NCBI RefSeq assembly: GCF_024227715.1
Contig: NZ_CP100449.1
Coordinates: 124,001-188,000, forward strand
Origin: Halomarina litorea
GTDB lineage: Archaea; Halobacteriota; Halobacteria; Halobacteriales; Haloarculaceae
DNA length: 64,000 nt
Direction: 5' to 3'
Made by a program: the position numbers and the translations under genes. The notes beneath the pieces were generated by a model. The model saw nothing but the letters and a program-made list of their open reading frames with translations. It did not search any database and was not told the DNA's origin. Shown piece by piece: positions 33,603-41,680 of this stretch. The number at the start of each line of letters is the position of its first letter. The first letter of the stretch is position 1.

Positions 33603-34742
33603 ATGTTCGCACTCGACGACGAACAGCGGATGGTTCTCAGACTCGTCTCGGACCTCGCCGAACGCGAGTTCGCCGAGGACGCCTGCTCGCACGGCGGAGA
33701 ACTGCCGTGGGAGAACGCCCGGACCCTCGCCGATCAGGGCCTCGTCGGCATCAACATCGCCGAGGAGTACGGCGGCGGCGGGATGGGCGAATTCGAGGCC
33801 ATGCTCGCCATCGAGGCGGTAGGGCGGGTCTGTCCCGACACGGCGAACTACCTCTACGGGCAGTCGATGGTCGCCCCCCGGGCGGTGGAGATGTTCGGTA
33901 CCGAGAAAGCGAAGGAGCGCTACCTCCCGCCCGTCACCGCGGGCGAGTCGGCGCTCTCCATCGCCATCTCGGAACCTCACGCCGGGAGCGACGCGGGCGC
34001 GATGGACACCCACGTCGAGGCGGACGGCGACGACTTCGTGTTGAACGGCGAGAAGATATGGGTCAGCTACGTCGAGGACGCCGACGCCGCCGTCGTCTGG
34101 TGTCGGTTCCCCGATGGAAACCTCGGGACGGTCCTGATGGACTTCGACGCGCCGGGCGTGGACGTCGGCGAGCACTACACGAACATGGCCGGGCACTCCC
34201 AGACGCACTTCTTCATGGAGGACGTCCCCGTCCCGGCGGAGAACGTCCTCGTTCGGGGCCGGGAGGCGTTCAAGGAGCAACTGAAGGCGCTCAACTGGGA
34301 GCGCTGCGGGAGCGCCGCCTACGCCAACGCCATCGCGCGGTGTGCCTTCGAGAAGGCCGTCGACTACGCCCAACAGCGAGAACAGTTCGACCAGCCCATC
34401 GCGGAGTTCCAGGGGATGCGCTGGAAGGTGGCGGAGATGGCCACCAGTCTCGAAATCTCGCGCAACATGACGTGGCGGGCGGCCCTCGAAGCCGAGGCGC
34501 GCGGGCGCGTTCCCGACCGACTGGCGACGAGCATGGCGAAACTCGTCGCCTCGCGGACCGCCGAAGAGGTCGTCAGCGAGTCCCTGCAGGTGTTCGGCGC
34601 GACGGGCTACCAGCGCGAACACCCGCTGGAGTACCTCTACCGCCTCCAGCGCGGGCGGCGCATCGCCGCCGGGACCGACGAGGTGCTGAAAGACCAGATC
34701 GCCAGCGCCGTCTTCGAGGACGGCCTGCCCGACCTCGCCTGA
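33603..34742 (+). CDS. Acyl-CoA dehydrogenase, paralogue of the one at 26911
   Basis: The 379-residue ACAD parallels the protein at 26911 throughout: INIAEEYGGGGMGEFEAMLA, IEAVGRVCPDTANYLYGQSM, FGTEKAKERYLPPVTAGES. The loop reads RRIAAGTDEVL, lacking the YEGT Glu, while ALNWERCGSA supplies a helix-G Glu. Both end GLPDLA. The two likely arose by duplication. A core ACCTATTTGT at 33571-33580 is 27 bases before the ATG. Confidence 0.92.
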   Translation: MFALDDEQRMVLRLVSDLAEREFAEDACSHGGELPWENARTLADQGLVGINIAEEYGGGGMGEFEAMLAIEAVGRVCPDTANYLYGQSMVAPRAVEMFGTEKAKERYLPPVTAGESALSIAISEPHAGSDAGAMDTHVEADGDDFVLNGEKIWVSYVEDADAAVVWCRFPDGNLGTVLMDFDAPGVDVGEHYTNMAGHSQTHFFMEDVPVPAENVLVRGREAFKEQLKALNWERCGSAAYANAIARCAFEKAVDYAQQREQFDQPIAEFQGMRWKVAEMATSLEISRNMTWRAALEAEARGRVPDRLATSMAKLVASRTAEEVVSESLQVFGATGYQREHPLEYLYRLQRGRRIAAGTDEVLKDQIASAVFEDGLPDLA

Positions 34743-34751
34743 GTCCGGTCG

Positions 34752-35141
34752 TCAGTACGACTCGATGCGCTCGCGCCACACCTCGGGGATGGGCGTCGAG
34801 GTCCCCGCCTCGCGGTCGTACGCGACCTGCACCGACTCGCCGGTGGCCGCGAGTTCGCCGTCGCCGTACACCTCGTAGGACATCGGGAGCGAGGACTCCC
34901 CCATCCCGTCGATGGTGAGTTCGACGCGCACCTCGGCGCCGAGTTCGACCGGCGCGTGGTAGGTCAGTTCCTGGCTGACGATGACGGTGTCGACGTGGTC
35001 GAGTCGCTCGCCGATGACCTCGTCGTAGAACGCGGCGCGTGCCTGTTCGAGGTAGGTGAAGTAGACGGCGCTGTTGACGTGGTCCATCGCGTCGATGTCC
35101 TTGAACCGTACCTGAATCGTGGTGACGAACGGGTCGTCCAT
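34752..35141 (-). CDS. Acyl-CoA thioesterase (4HBT hot-dog family)
   Basis: The 129-residue hot-dog protein begins with the family motif VRFKDIDAMDHVNSAVYFTY, containing the catalytic Asp, and ELTYHAPVELGAEV in the central strand. It hydrolyses acyl-CoA, perhaps releasing CoA when intermediates build up. A minus-strand core GGTTTAGTAC about 27 bases upstream gives it its own promoter. A relic of a CoA-transferase ends just upstream and its frame reads through this gene in another frame. Confidence 0.88.
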   Translation of the reverse strand: MDDPFVTTIQVRFKDIDAMDHVNSAVYFTYLEQARAAFYDEVIGERLDHVDTVIVSQELTYHAPVELGAEVRVELTIDGMGESSLPMSYEVYGDGELAATGESVQVAYDREAGTSTPIPEVWRERIESY

Positions 35142-35223
35142 ACCGCCGTGGGGCGCCCCGCCGTACTAAACCTCCCGCCATCGCGCGCCACGGGGATAGC
35201 AGGTCACTCGACGACTCCGCCCC

Positions 35224-35793
35224 TCTGAGCCGGTCGCGTTCGGCCGCGTCGTAGCCCAGCGCGTCGAGGAGGGAGTCGGTGTCCGCGTCCCGGCCGGGCG
35301 CGTCGTCCAGTCCGCCGGGCGTCCGCGAGAACTCCGGGACGACGCCCGGAAGGTGGTACGACCCGAGTTCGGGGTGGTCGCGCTCGACGACGGCCCCCTG
35401 TGCGCGCACCTGCGGGTCGGCGACCATCCCCTCGCCGTCGTTGACCGGCGAGGCGAGAATCGTCCCCTCGCACTCGACGAAGTACGCCATCCACTCCTCG
35501 GCGGTTCGGTCGGCGAGGACCGCCTCGACGTCCGCCTGAAGTTCCGTCCTGCGTTCCAGTCGCGCCGTGTTCGTCCCGTAGGGGTGGTCCGGGTCGGTCC
35601 AGTCGGGGCGGTCGATGGCCGAACAGAAGTCCCGCCAGTGGTCGTCGATGACCAGCAGTCCGAGGTAGTCCTCGGCGGTGGCGAAGTAGCCGTTCGGGGC
35701 GAACGTCGCGCGGTAGGCGGGGTCGTAGTCGACGTGGTGCTGGCCGCCGGTGTACTCGGCGAGCTGGTGGCCCATGAGCGAGACGACGGCCAT
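35224..35793 (-). pseudogene. CaiB/BaiF CoA-transferase, C-terminal half only
   Basis: The 190 recognisable residues match the second half of family III CoA-transferases: SLMGHQLAEYTGG, then NGYFATAEDYLGLLVIDDHW and LLDALGYDAAERDRLR at the end. The first ~190 residues, including the AGP signature and the catalytic Asp, are missing. There is no stop codon at the expected end; the frame runs on to 34573 through the thioesterase gene. The upstream side is the promoter of the divergent MaoC gene, so the front half has been deleted. Confidence 0.75.
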
Positions 35794-35888
35794 ACTCTCG
35801 GGGACGCGCGGGCGGGGTTAAGTCCGCCCGTGCGACGTGTTATCGCACAGAAACACTTAGTAGCGCGACTCGCACACGTCGTAACACG

Positions 35889-36470
35889 ATGAGCGACGAC
35901 GACTCGGCGACGACGGAGCGACGTCTGCAGACCGGCTGGCAGGGACGGTACTACGAGGACTTCCAGGTCGGGGACGTCTACAAACACCCCTTCGGGCGCA
36001 CCGTCACGGAGACGGACAACGTCTGGCTGACGAACGTGACGATGAACCTCAACCCGATGCACTTCAACGAGGCGTACGCCGCCGAGACGGAGTTCGGCGA
36101 GCGACTCGTCGACGGCCTGTTCGTCATCTCGCTGGCGGTGGGGATGAGCGTCGTGGACGTCTCCGTGAACGCCACCGCGAACCTCGGGTACGACGAGGTT
36201 CGCCACCACGCGCCCGTCTTCCACGGCGACACCATCTTCGCCGAGAGCGAGGTCATCGAGAAACGGGAATCCTCCTCCCGGGACCACGTCGGCATCGTCA
36301 CCACGAAGCTCCGGGCGTTCAATCAGGACGGCGAGAAGGTCCTCAGCCTGAAGCGCACGCCGATGGTGCTCAAGCGCGAGTACGCCCAGCCGAGCGCCGC
36401 CCGGCCGCCGGGGTGGCCGGAGGGCGTCGGTACCCAGCCCGAGGACCTCGGGGACCAGCGGGGCGACTGA
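35889..36470 (+). CDS. MaoC-family hydratase, mesaconyl/itaconyl-CoA hydratase-like
   Basis: The 193-residue hot-dog protein has GRYYEDFQVGDVYKHPFGRT, ETDNVWLTNVTMNLNPMHFN and VRHHAPVFHGDTIFAESEV. In the hydratase motif the usual catalytic Asp is Asn (MNLNPMHFN), a variation I associate with the mesaconyl-CoA and itaconyl-CoA hydratase branch. Its stop overlaps the next ATG (TGATG), so it is translationally coupled to an acetyl-CoA hydrolase/transferase-family protein. The pair resembles RipB-RipA of itaconate degradation in gene order and families. A core CACTTAGTAG lies about 30 bases before the ATG. Confidence 0.83.
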   Translation: MSDDDSATTERRLQTGWQGRYYEDFQVGDVYKHPFGRTVTETDNVWLTNVTMNLNPMHFNEAYAAETEFGERLVDGLFVISLAVGMSVVDVSVNATANLGYDEVRHHAPVFHGDTIFAESEVIEKRESSSRDHVGIVTTKLRAFNQDGEKVLSLKRTPMVLKREYAQPSAARPPGWPEGVGTQPEDLGDQRGD

Positions 36471-37972
36471 TGGGCGACGAGCGACTGGTCGGCGACCTGC
36501 CTCTGACCGACGCGGCGACGGCGGCCGAACAGGTACCGGACGACGCCTGTCTCGCCGTCAGCGGGTTCGGGAGCGTCGGCTACCCGAAGGCCGTCCCGCT
36601 CGCCCTCGCACGGGCGGCGGGGTGGGAGGGGACGCTGGACGGCGGAGAGGGCGATGGACCGCCCGCGACCGGCGACCGGGACCTCTCGCTGACCGTCGTC
36701 TCCGGCGGGAGCGTCGGCGACGAACTCGACACCGCACTCGTGGAGGCGGGCGCGATGGCGCGCCGCTTCCCCTATCAGGCGCGGGCCGCCTCGCGGTCGG
36801 CCGCCAACGACGGGAGCGTGGCCTTCCACGACCGGCACATCGCGGGGCTGGGCGACGAGGTGCGCTTTGGCGGGCTCGCGGACCCGGACATCGCGATAGT
36901 CGAGGCCGTGTCGGTGGGCGAGGACTGGCTGGTCCCCTCCACGTCCATCGGCCACACCCCGGCGTTCGTCGCGGCGGCCGACCGCCTCGTCGTGGAGGTG
37001 AACCGCGCACAGCCGCTGGCGCTGGGTGACCTCCACGACGTCTACCGCCTCGCGCCGCCGCCACACCGCGAGCCCATCCCGCTCACGCGACCCGGCCAGC
37101 GCATGGGCGACCGACGGGTCCGGTTCGACCCGGGGAAACTCGTCGCCGTCGTGGAGACGGAGACGCGCGACTCCCCCTACTCGTTCCGCGACCCGTCGCC
37201 GCGCGACGAGGCCATCGCCGCGAACCTCGGCGACTTCCTGAGCGAGGAGGTCGAGCGCAACCCGGCGTTCGCCGAGGCGGTCCGCCTCCAGTTCGGCGTC
37301 GGGAGCCTCGGCAACGCCCTCATGGGCGAACTCGGCTCGGTCGACTTCGGGGACCGGGAGGTGGCGTACTTCGGCGAGGTCATCCAGGACGGCCTGCTGG
37401 ACCTGCTCGACGAAGGGTCGCTCGCCGCCGCCAGCGCCACCTCGCTCGCGCTCTCCGCGGAGGGACAGGACCGCCTGTTCGCGGACGTCGAGCGTTACGC
37501 CGACGACGTGGTCCTCCGTCCGGCGGACGTCTCGAACAGCGCCGAACTCGTCGCCAGACTGGGCGTCGTCGCCGTCAACAGCGCACTGGAGGTGGACCTC
37601 TACGGCCACGTCAACTCGACGCACGTCGGCGGGACGCACGTCCGCACCGGCGTCGGCGGGAGCGGCGACTTCAACCGCAACGCCCTCGTCTCGGTGACGG
37701 CCCTGCCCTCAACTGCCGCCGGGGGCGACATCCCCCGAATCGTCCCGATGGCCCCCCACGTCGACCACACGGAACACGACGTGGGCGTCGTCGTCACCGA
37801 ACAGGGCGTCGCGGACCTGCGGGGTCGCTCGCCGCGCGAACGCGCCGACCTGCTGGTCGAGGAGTGCGCTCACCCCGACTTCCGGCCCGCGCTCCGGTCG
37901 TACCTCGACCGGGCCCGCGAGACGGGCGGGCACGTCCCCCACGACCTCCCCTCGGCGTTCGACTGGGAGTAG
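36470..37972 (+). CDS. Acetyl-CoA hydrolase/CoA-transferase family protein
   Basis: The 500-residue protein matches the Cat1/Ach1 family: FGSVGYPKAVPLALA near the start, GVGSLGNALMGEL and a later DLYGHVNSTHVGGTHV. The active-site Glu is probably the one in AYFGEVIQDGLLD. Such enzymes transfer CoA between succinyl- or acetyl-CoA and another acid. The ATG at 36470 shares a base with the hydratase stop; an earlier start at 36413 lies in that gene. Coupling to the hydratase suggests it activates the acid whose CoA ester is hydrated. Confidence 0.88.
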   Translation: MGDERLVGDLPLTDAATAAEQVPDDACLAVSGFGSVGYPKAVPLALARAAGWEGTLDGGEGDGPPATGDRDLSLTVVSGGSVGDELDTALVEAGAMARRFPYQARAASRSAANDGSVAFHDRHIAGLGDEVRFGGLADPDIAIVEAVSVGEDWLVPSTSIGHTPAFVAAADRLVVEVNRAQPLALGDLHDVYRLAPPPHREPIPLTRPGQRMGDRRVRFDPGKLVAVVETETRDSPYSFRDPSPRDEAIAANLGDFLSEEVERNPAFAEAVRLQFGVGSLGNALMGELGSVDFGDREVAYFGEVIQDGLLDLLDEGSLAAASATSLALSAEGQDRLFADVERYADDVVLRPADVSNSAELVARLGVVAVNSALEVDLYGHVNSTHVGGTHVRTGVGGSGDFNRNALVSVTALPSTAAGGDIPRIVPMAPHVDHTEHDVGVVVTEQGVADLRGRSPRERADLLVEECAHPDFRPALRSYLDRARETGGHVPHDLPSAFDWE

Positions 37973-38021
37973 TCGGGCGCGCACCGTTCGTGTTTACGTT
38001 CCTGAGAATTTCTAACGGAAG

Positions 38022-38033
38022 AACAATAATTTT
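38022..38033 (+). promoter_or_regulatory. A/T-rich promoter core of symporter operon
   Basis: ACAATAATTTTA lies about 40 bases before the ATG at 38070, giving a leader of roughly 10-15 bases. Just after it CCACCCGTGG forms a near-palindrome that could bind a regulator. Confidence 0.45.
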
Positions 38034-38069
38034 ACCACCCGTGGTATCGTGGGACACGGTGGATCACCG

Positions 38070-38207
38070 ATGAACGTCCTAGAGGTGCTGACCGTCACGA
38101 CGGTGCTGTACTTCGTCGCCGTCGCGTTCTGGATACTCAAGATGGAAGACTACCTCCAGACGCGCGAGGAGAACCGGGAGACCACGGCTGCCGGGGGTGA
38201 GCAGTGA
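38070..38207 (+). CDS. Small single-TM protein, symporter accessory subunit
   Basis: The 45-residue protein (MNVLEVLTVTTVLYFVAVAF, then WILKMEDYLQTREENRETTA and AGGEQ) has one hydrophobic helix at about 5-24 and a charged cytoplasmic tail. Its stop overlaps the symporter start as TGATG, so the two are translationally coupled. Small one-helix partners encoded directly before SSS symporters are known in bacteria as symporter small accessory proteins. It is probably a subunit that stabilises or tunes the transporter. Codon use and the A/T-rich promoter upstream support it as real despite its length. Confidence 0.75.
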   Translation: MNVLEVLTVTTVLYFVAVAFWILKMEDYLQTREENRETTAAGGEQ

Positions 38208-39778
38208 TGGCACAGGGAGGGGCCGTCTCGACGTGGGGCTGGGGGTTCCTCGTCGGCTACATCGTCCTCATCGCCGGGCTGGGGTACCTCGGGTACCGGC
38301 GGACGAACTCGCAGGACGACTACGCGACGGCCCGCGGCGGGTTCGGCTTTCTCACGCTGGCGTTCGCGTACGCGGCCACCGTCGCCAGTGGCTCGACGTT
38401 CATGGGCATCCCGGCGATGGCCTACGGGATGGGGTTCAAAGCCGGCTACTACGCCATGATCTACCCCATCGGCATCTACCTCGGGATGCTGTTCGTCGCC
38501 CGCATCACGAAGAAGGTGGGCGACCGCTTCGGCTCCCAGTCGGTCCCCGACTTCCTCGGCGACCGCTATCAGAGCCCCCTGCTCCGCCTGCTGGCCGCGC
38601 TCCTCGCCCTCTTCCTCCTGTTCTACGTGATGGCGCAGATAGCGGCCGCCGGGTGGATGTTCGACACCATCCTCGGGCTGGAGTACGACATCGGCATCTG
38701 GTTCGCCGGTGGCCTGTTGCTCCTGTACCTGACCGCCGGCGGGGCGCACGCCGACATCCTCACGGACGCCGTACAGGGAGCCATCATGGTCGGCGTCACC
38801 CTGCTCATCGTCGTCATGTTCGTCACCGGGTGGGGCATGGAGGGCGGGATGACCGCCGTCAACGGCGCGCTCCCGACCGACATGCAGTGGAACACCCACA
38901 CCGACCCGGCGAACCCGACGTTCGCGAGCTGGTGGGTCATCTTCCTGCTGTTCATCGCGCACATCGGCTTCACGGCGCTTCCCCACCTCGGCAACAAGTT
39001 CTTCGCCATCAAGGGGACCCAGTACATGAAGAAGTTCATGACCGTCTCGGCGGTCATCGGGATGGCGCTCCCGCTGATGTTCCTCGGGGGGATCCTCGGG
39101 CGCGCACAGGGAATCCAACTGGAGAATCCCGACGCCATCGTTCCGATGCTGTTCGTCGAGAATCTGCCGGCGGTCGTGGCGGCGTTCCTCGGCGTGGCCA
39201 TCCTCAGCGCCATCATCTCGACGGCCGACGGCCTCATCATCGCCATCTCGCAGATATTCGCGAACGACCTCTACCGGAAGACGTACGCCCCGTGGCGCGG
39301 CCGCGACCCGAACGACGACGCGGTCAACCAGCGTGCCCTCTGGATATCGCGCATCGCCACCGTCTTCGTGACGCTCGGTTCCGTCGCCGCCGTCATGACG
39401 CCGCCGGAGTACCTCGCCATCCTCCTGTGGGTCGGTATCGGCGGCATCATCGCCGGGTACGGCGGGCCGTACTTCGTCGGCGCGTTCCGTGAGAACACCT
39501 CGAAGGTGGCCGCCCTCAGCGGGTTCTCCCTCGCGTTCGTCGTCTACTTCGTCATCCACCTTGGCCCGCAGTTCGGCCTCTACGAGGGCTGGTACCCCTA
39601 CAACGAGAACCCGTTCGCCTCCTCGGCCATCGGGTTCGTCATCTCGTGTGTGACGACGTACCTCGTCAGCAAGTTCACCGAACCGCTCCCCGCGAGCCAC
39701 CTCGACGAGGTGTTCCGACCCGAGCGGAAGGGGACGGCGAAGTCGGGGACCAGGTCCGAGTCGGGGGCGGACGACTGA
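38207..39778 (+). CDS. Sodium:solute symporter (SSS family)
   Basis: The 523-residue protein has about 13 hydrophobic segments and the SSS motifs ATVASGSTFMGIPAMAYGMG, GGAHADILTDAVQGAIM and AILSAIISTADGLIIAIS with the expected Na+-site residues. Members of this branch (PanF/acetate/monocarboxylate type) import pantothenate or short organic acids. The ATG at 38207 is preferred over the in-frame GTG at 38204. The gene lies between its small partner and a 204-residue hypothetical protein, 4 bases downstream. Confidence 0.92.
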   Translation: MAQGGAVSTWGWGFLVGYIVLIAGLGYLGYRRTNSQDDYATARGGFGFLTLAFAYAATVASGSTFMGIPAMAYGMGFKAGYYAMIYPIGIYLGMLFVARITKKVGDRFGSQSVPDFLGDRYQSPLLRLLAALLALFLLFYVMAQIAAAGWMFDTILGLEYDIGIWFAGGLLLLYLTAGGAHADILTDAVQGAIMVGVTLLIVVMFVTGWGMEGGMTAVNGALPTDMQWNTHTDPANPTFASWWVIFLLFIAHIGFTALPHLGNKFFAIKGTQYMKKFMTVSAVIGMALPLMFLGGILGRAQGIQLENPDAIVPMLFVENLPAVVAAFLGVAILSAIISTADGLIIAISQIFANDLYRKTYAPWRGRDPNDDAVNQRALWISRIATVFVTLGSVAAVMTPPEYLAILLWVGIGGIIAGYGGPYFVGAFRENTSKVAALSGFSLAFVVYFVIHLGPQFGLYEGWYPYNENPFASSAIGFVISCVTTYLVSKFTEPLPASHLDEVFRPERKGTAKSGTRSESGADD

Positions 39779-39782
39779 TCCC

Positions 39783-40397
39783 ATGGCCACGACGACCCCC
39801 CACCCGGACGGGACCGAGGTTCGGACGTTCGACCCGCGCCTCGACGCGGGGACGGCGACAGAGCGGACCGACCGCATCACGACCGGGGCCTACCTGCGGT
39901 CGCGCGTCGCGTCGCTGTTCGGACGCGACGAGCGCCCGGCGGACGTCTCGCTCGTCTACTACCCCGACTACGTCGCCTACACGACCGTCACGCTCCACCG
40001 CTACGTCGGTGGCGACCGGACGGTGAAGTTCCTCGTCGGCATCGACGCCGTCACCGGTCGCGTCGGCGAAGTCGACGTCGACCTGCCGACGCGGGAGGCG
40101 CGGCGCGTCGACCCGAGCGCGGTCATCGCGCCCGACCGTTCGCCGGTCGACGCCGAGGCCGAGTGGGAGGAGTGGCTCTTCCCCTACCTCGACCGTCGCT
40201 TCCGGCCGGTCAAGCGCCCCGACTACACGCTCGACGACCTCGAACTCGTCTTCGTCCCCTACTGGCTGGTCGACTACGGGAGCGCCGAGGAGAGCTACGT
40301 CGTCAGCGGCCTGACGAAGCAAGTCGAGGAGGTCGTCTCGCTGAAACCCGTCGAGGGGTACTACGCGGAGACGCGGGGAGCAGGCGCCCGCGAGTGA
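39783..40397 (+). CDS. Hypothetical protein in symporter operon
   Basis: The 204-residue acidic, soluble protein is not recognised. It has no signal peptide or membrane segment. Two regions look structured: SLVYYPDYVAYTTVTLHRYV followed by KFLVGIDAVTGRVGEVDVDL (about 54-100), a beta pattern like a PepSY-type fold, and LELVFVPYWLVDYGS (about 150-165). It starts 4 bases after the symporter stop and must be co-transcribed, so a role in regulating or sensing transport is possible. Confidence 0.7.
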   Translation: MATTTPHPDGTEVRTFDPRLDAGTATERTDRITTGAYLRSRVASLFGRDERPADVSLVYYPDYVAYTTVTLHRYVGGDRTVKFLVGIDAVTGRVGEVDVDLPTREARRVDPSAVIAPDRSPVDAEAEWEEWLFPYLDRRFRPVKRPDYTLDDLELVFVPYWLVDYGSAEESYVVSGLTKQVEEVVSLKPVEGYYAETRGAGARE

Positions 40398-40398
40398 C

Positions 40399-41571
40399 TC
40401 AGTCGAACGCGGCGGCGACGACGGCCCGCAGTCGGTCGTCGACGGTCCGCGGGTTGGTCGCGATGCGCCGGTCCTGAGCCACCGTCCGCTCGACTATCGC
40501 CCCCACGTCGTCGGTCCCGAGTCCGAGGTCCGACAGCGACCCCGGGAGATCGAGGGCCGCCCGGAGGCGGTCGCACTCCGCGAGGAGGGCGGCCGCGGCC
40601 TCGTCGTCCGTAGCCGCCTCCGTCACGCCGAGGTCACGGGCGAGCACGGCGTACTCCCCCCGGCGCGCCGGGAGGTTGTACGTGAGGCCCGGTCGGACGG
40701 AGGCGGCGAGACACTCCCCGTGGGGACGACCGGTCATCCCGCCGACGGTGCTCGCGAGGGCGTGGACCACGCCGAGTCCCGCCGTCGAGAACGCCGCCCC
40801 CGCGAGGTGTGCGCCGAGGCTCATCGCCCGCCGTGCCGCCCGGTCGCCACCGTCGGCGTACGCCCGTTCGAGCGACCCGTGGGCGAGCGTGAGCGCCTGC
40901 CGGGAGAGCGGCCGGGACACCGGGTTGGCCCCCTGATAGGTGATGGGCCGTTCGGGGACCCAGCGGTGGTCGCGGGCGGTGAGCGATTCGAGGGCGTGGA
41001 CGAACGCGTCGAACCCCGAGCGGGCGGTGACGTGTGCCGGCAAGCCCTCGGTGAGCGTCGGGTCGACGAGCGCGGCCGTCGGACGGAGGTGTTCGTCGCT
41101 GATTCCGCGCTTTACCCCCTCGTGCGCGAGCACGGCAGTCTGTGTCGCCTGCGACCCCGTCCCGCTGGTCGTCGGCACCGCCAGCACCGGAGCGGTCGGG
41201 CCGGCGACCCGACCGACGCCGAGGTAGTCCGCGGGGTGGCCGCCGTGGGCCGCGAGGACTGCGGCCACCTTCGCGGTGTCGATGGCGGAGCCGCCGCCGA
41301 CGGCGACGACGCCGTCCACGTCGTCCAGCGGGAGGTCCTCGAAGTCGTCGGTACCGGGTTCCGTCGTCGCGTAGTGCGTCTCCACCGGACGCTCGACCGG
41401 GTCGGTGACCCGCGAGAGGACGCCCGCCTCCTCGACGCCCTCGTCGGTGACGACGAGCGGACGGTCGACGCCGTACCGGTCGAGTGCCGCCGGGACTTCC
41501 GAGGCGACGGTCGCACCGAAGCGCACGTCTGGAGTTCGAAACGTTATCGGAGTGCCGTGAACGTCGTCCAT
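40399..41571 (-). CDS. Iron-containing alcohol dehydrogenase (Fe-ADH)
   Basis: The 390-residue protein has the NAD(P) motif VVAVGGGSAIDTAK, VPTTSGTGSQATQTAV and iron-binding His residues in DAFVHALES and GVVHALASTVGG...GRPHGECLAA. It interconverts an alcohol and aldehyde or a hydroxyacid and ketoacid (hydroxyacid-oxoacid transhydrogenase is a close family). The ATG at 41571 begins like the family; an in-frame ATG at 41628 sits 22-27 bases from the A/T core at 41648 and cannot be ruled out. It is divergent from an IclR regulator. Confidence 0.88.
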   Translation of the reverse strand: MDDVHGTPITFRTPDVRFGATVASEVPAALDRYGVDRPLVVTDEGVEEAGVLSRVTDPVERPVETHYATTEPGTDDFEDLPLDDVDGVVAVGGGSAIDTAKVAAVLAAHGGHPADYLGVGRVAGPTAPVLAVPTTSGTGSQATQTAVLAHEGVKRGISDEHLRPTAALVDPTLTEGLPAHVTARSGFDAFVHALESLTARDHRWVPERPITYQGANPVSRPLSRQALTLAHGSLERAYADGGDRAARRAMSLGAHLAGAAFSTAGLGVVHALASTVGGMTGRPHGECLAASVRPGLTYNLPARRGEYAVLARDLGVTEAATDDEAAAALLAECDRLRAALDLPGSLSDLGLGTDDVGAIVERTVAQDRRIATNPRTVDDRLRAVVAAAFD

Positions 41572-41627
41572 GCCCCGTGTTCGCACCCGCCGCTGAAAGT
41601 CCTCGGGGACGACGCCACGGTACTCCA

Positions 41628-41655
41628 CGTTCCCTCTACCGGAACGTTAAATATC
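41628..41655. promoter_or_regulatory. Inverted-repeat operator and TATA core before IclR gene
   Basis: A perfect inverted repeat ACGTTCC-N7-GGAACGT (41628-41648) abuts the A/T core TTAAATAT (41648-41655) in the gap between the Fe-ADH and the IclR gene. The core is about 30 bases before the IclR ATG (41681). The repeat sits where a factor-B recognition element would be, a good place for autoregulation by IclR and joint control of the divergent dehydrogenase. Confidence 0.5.
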
Positions 41656-41680
41656 GGGTAGGCATATGGCATCGTAGCCC

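Noticed and set aside
34573-35793. A full 406-residue protein from the CaiB remnant
   Set aside because: After residue 190 the translation becomes Arg-rich frame-shifted sequence of the thioesterase gene. The thioesterase has its own promoter and start, so the long frame is read-through of a broken gene.
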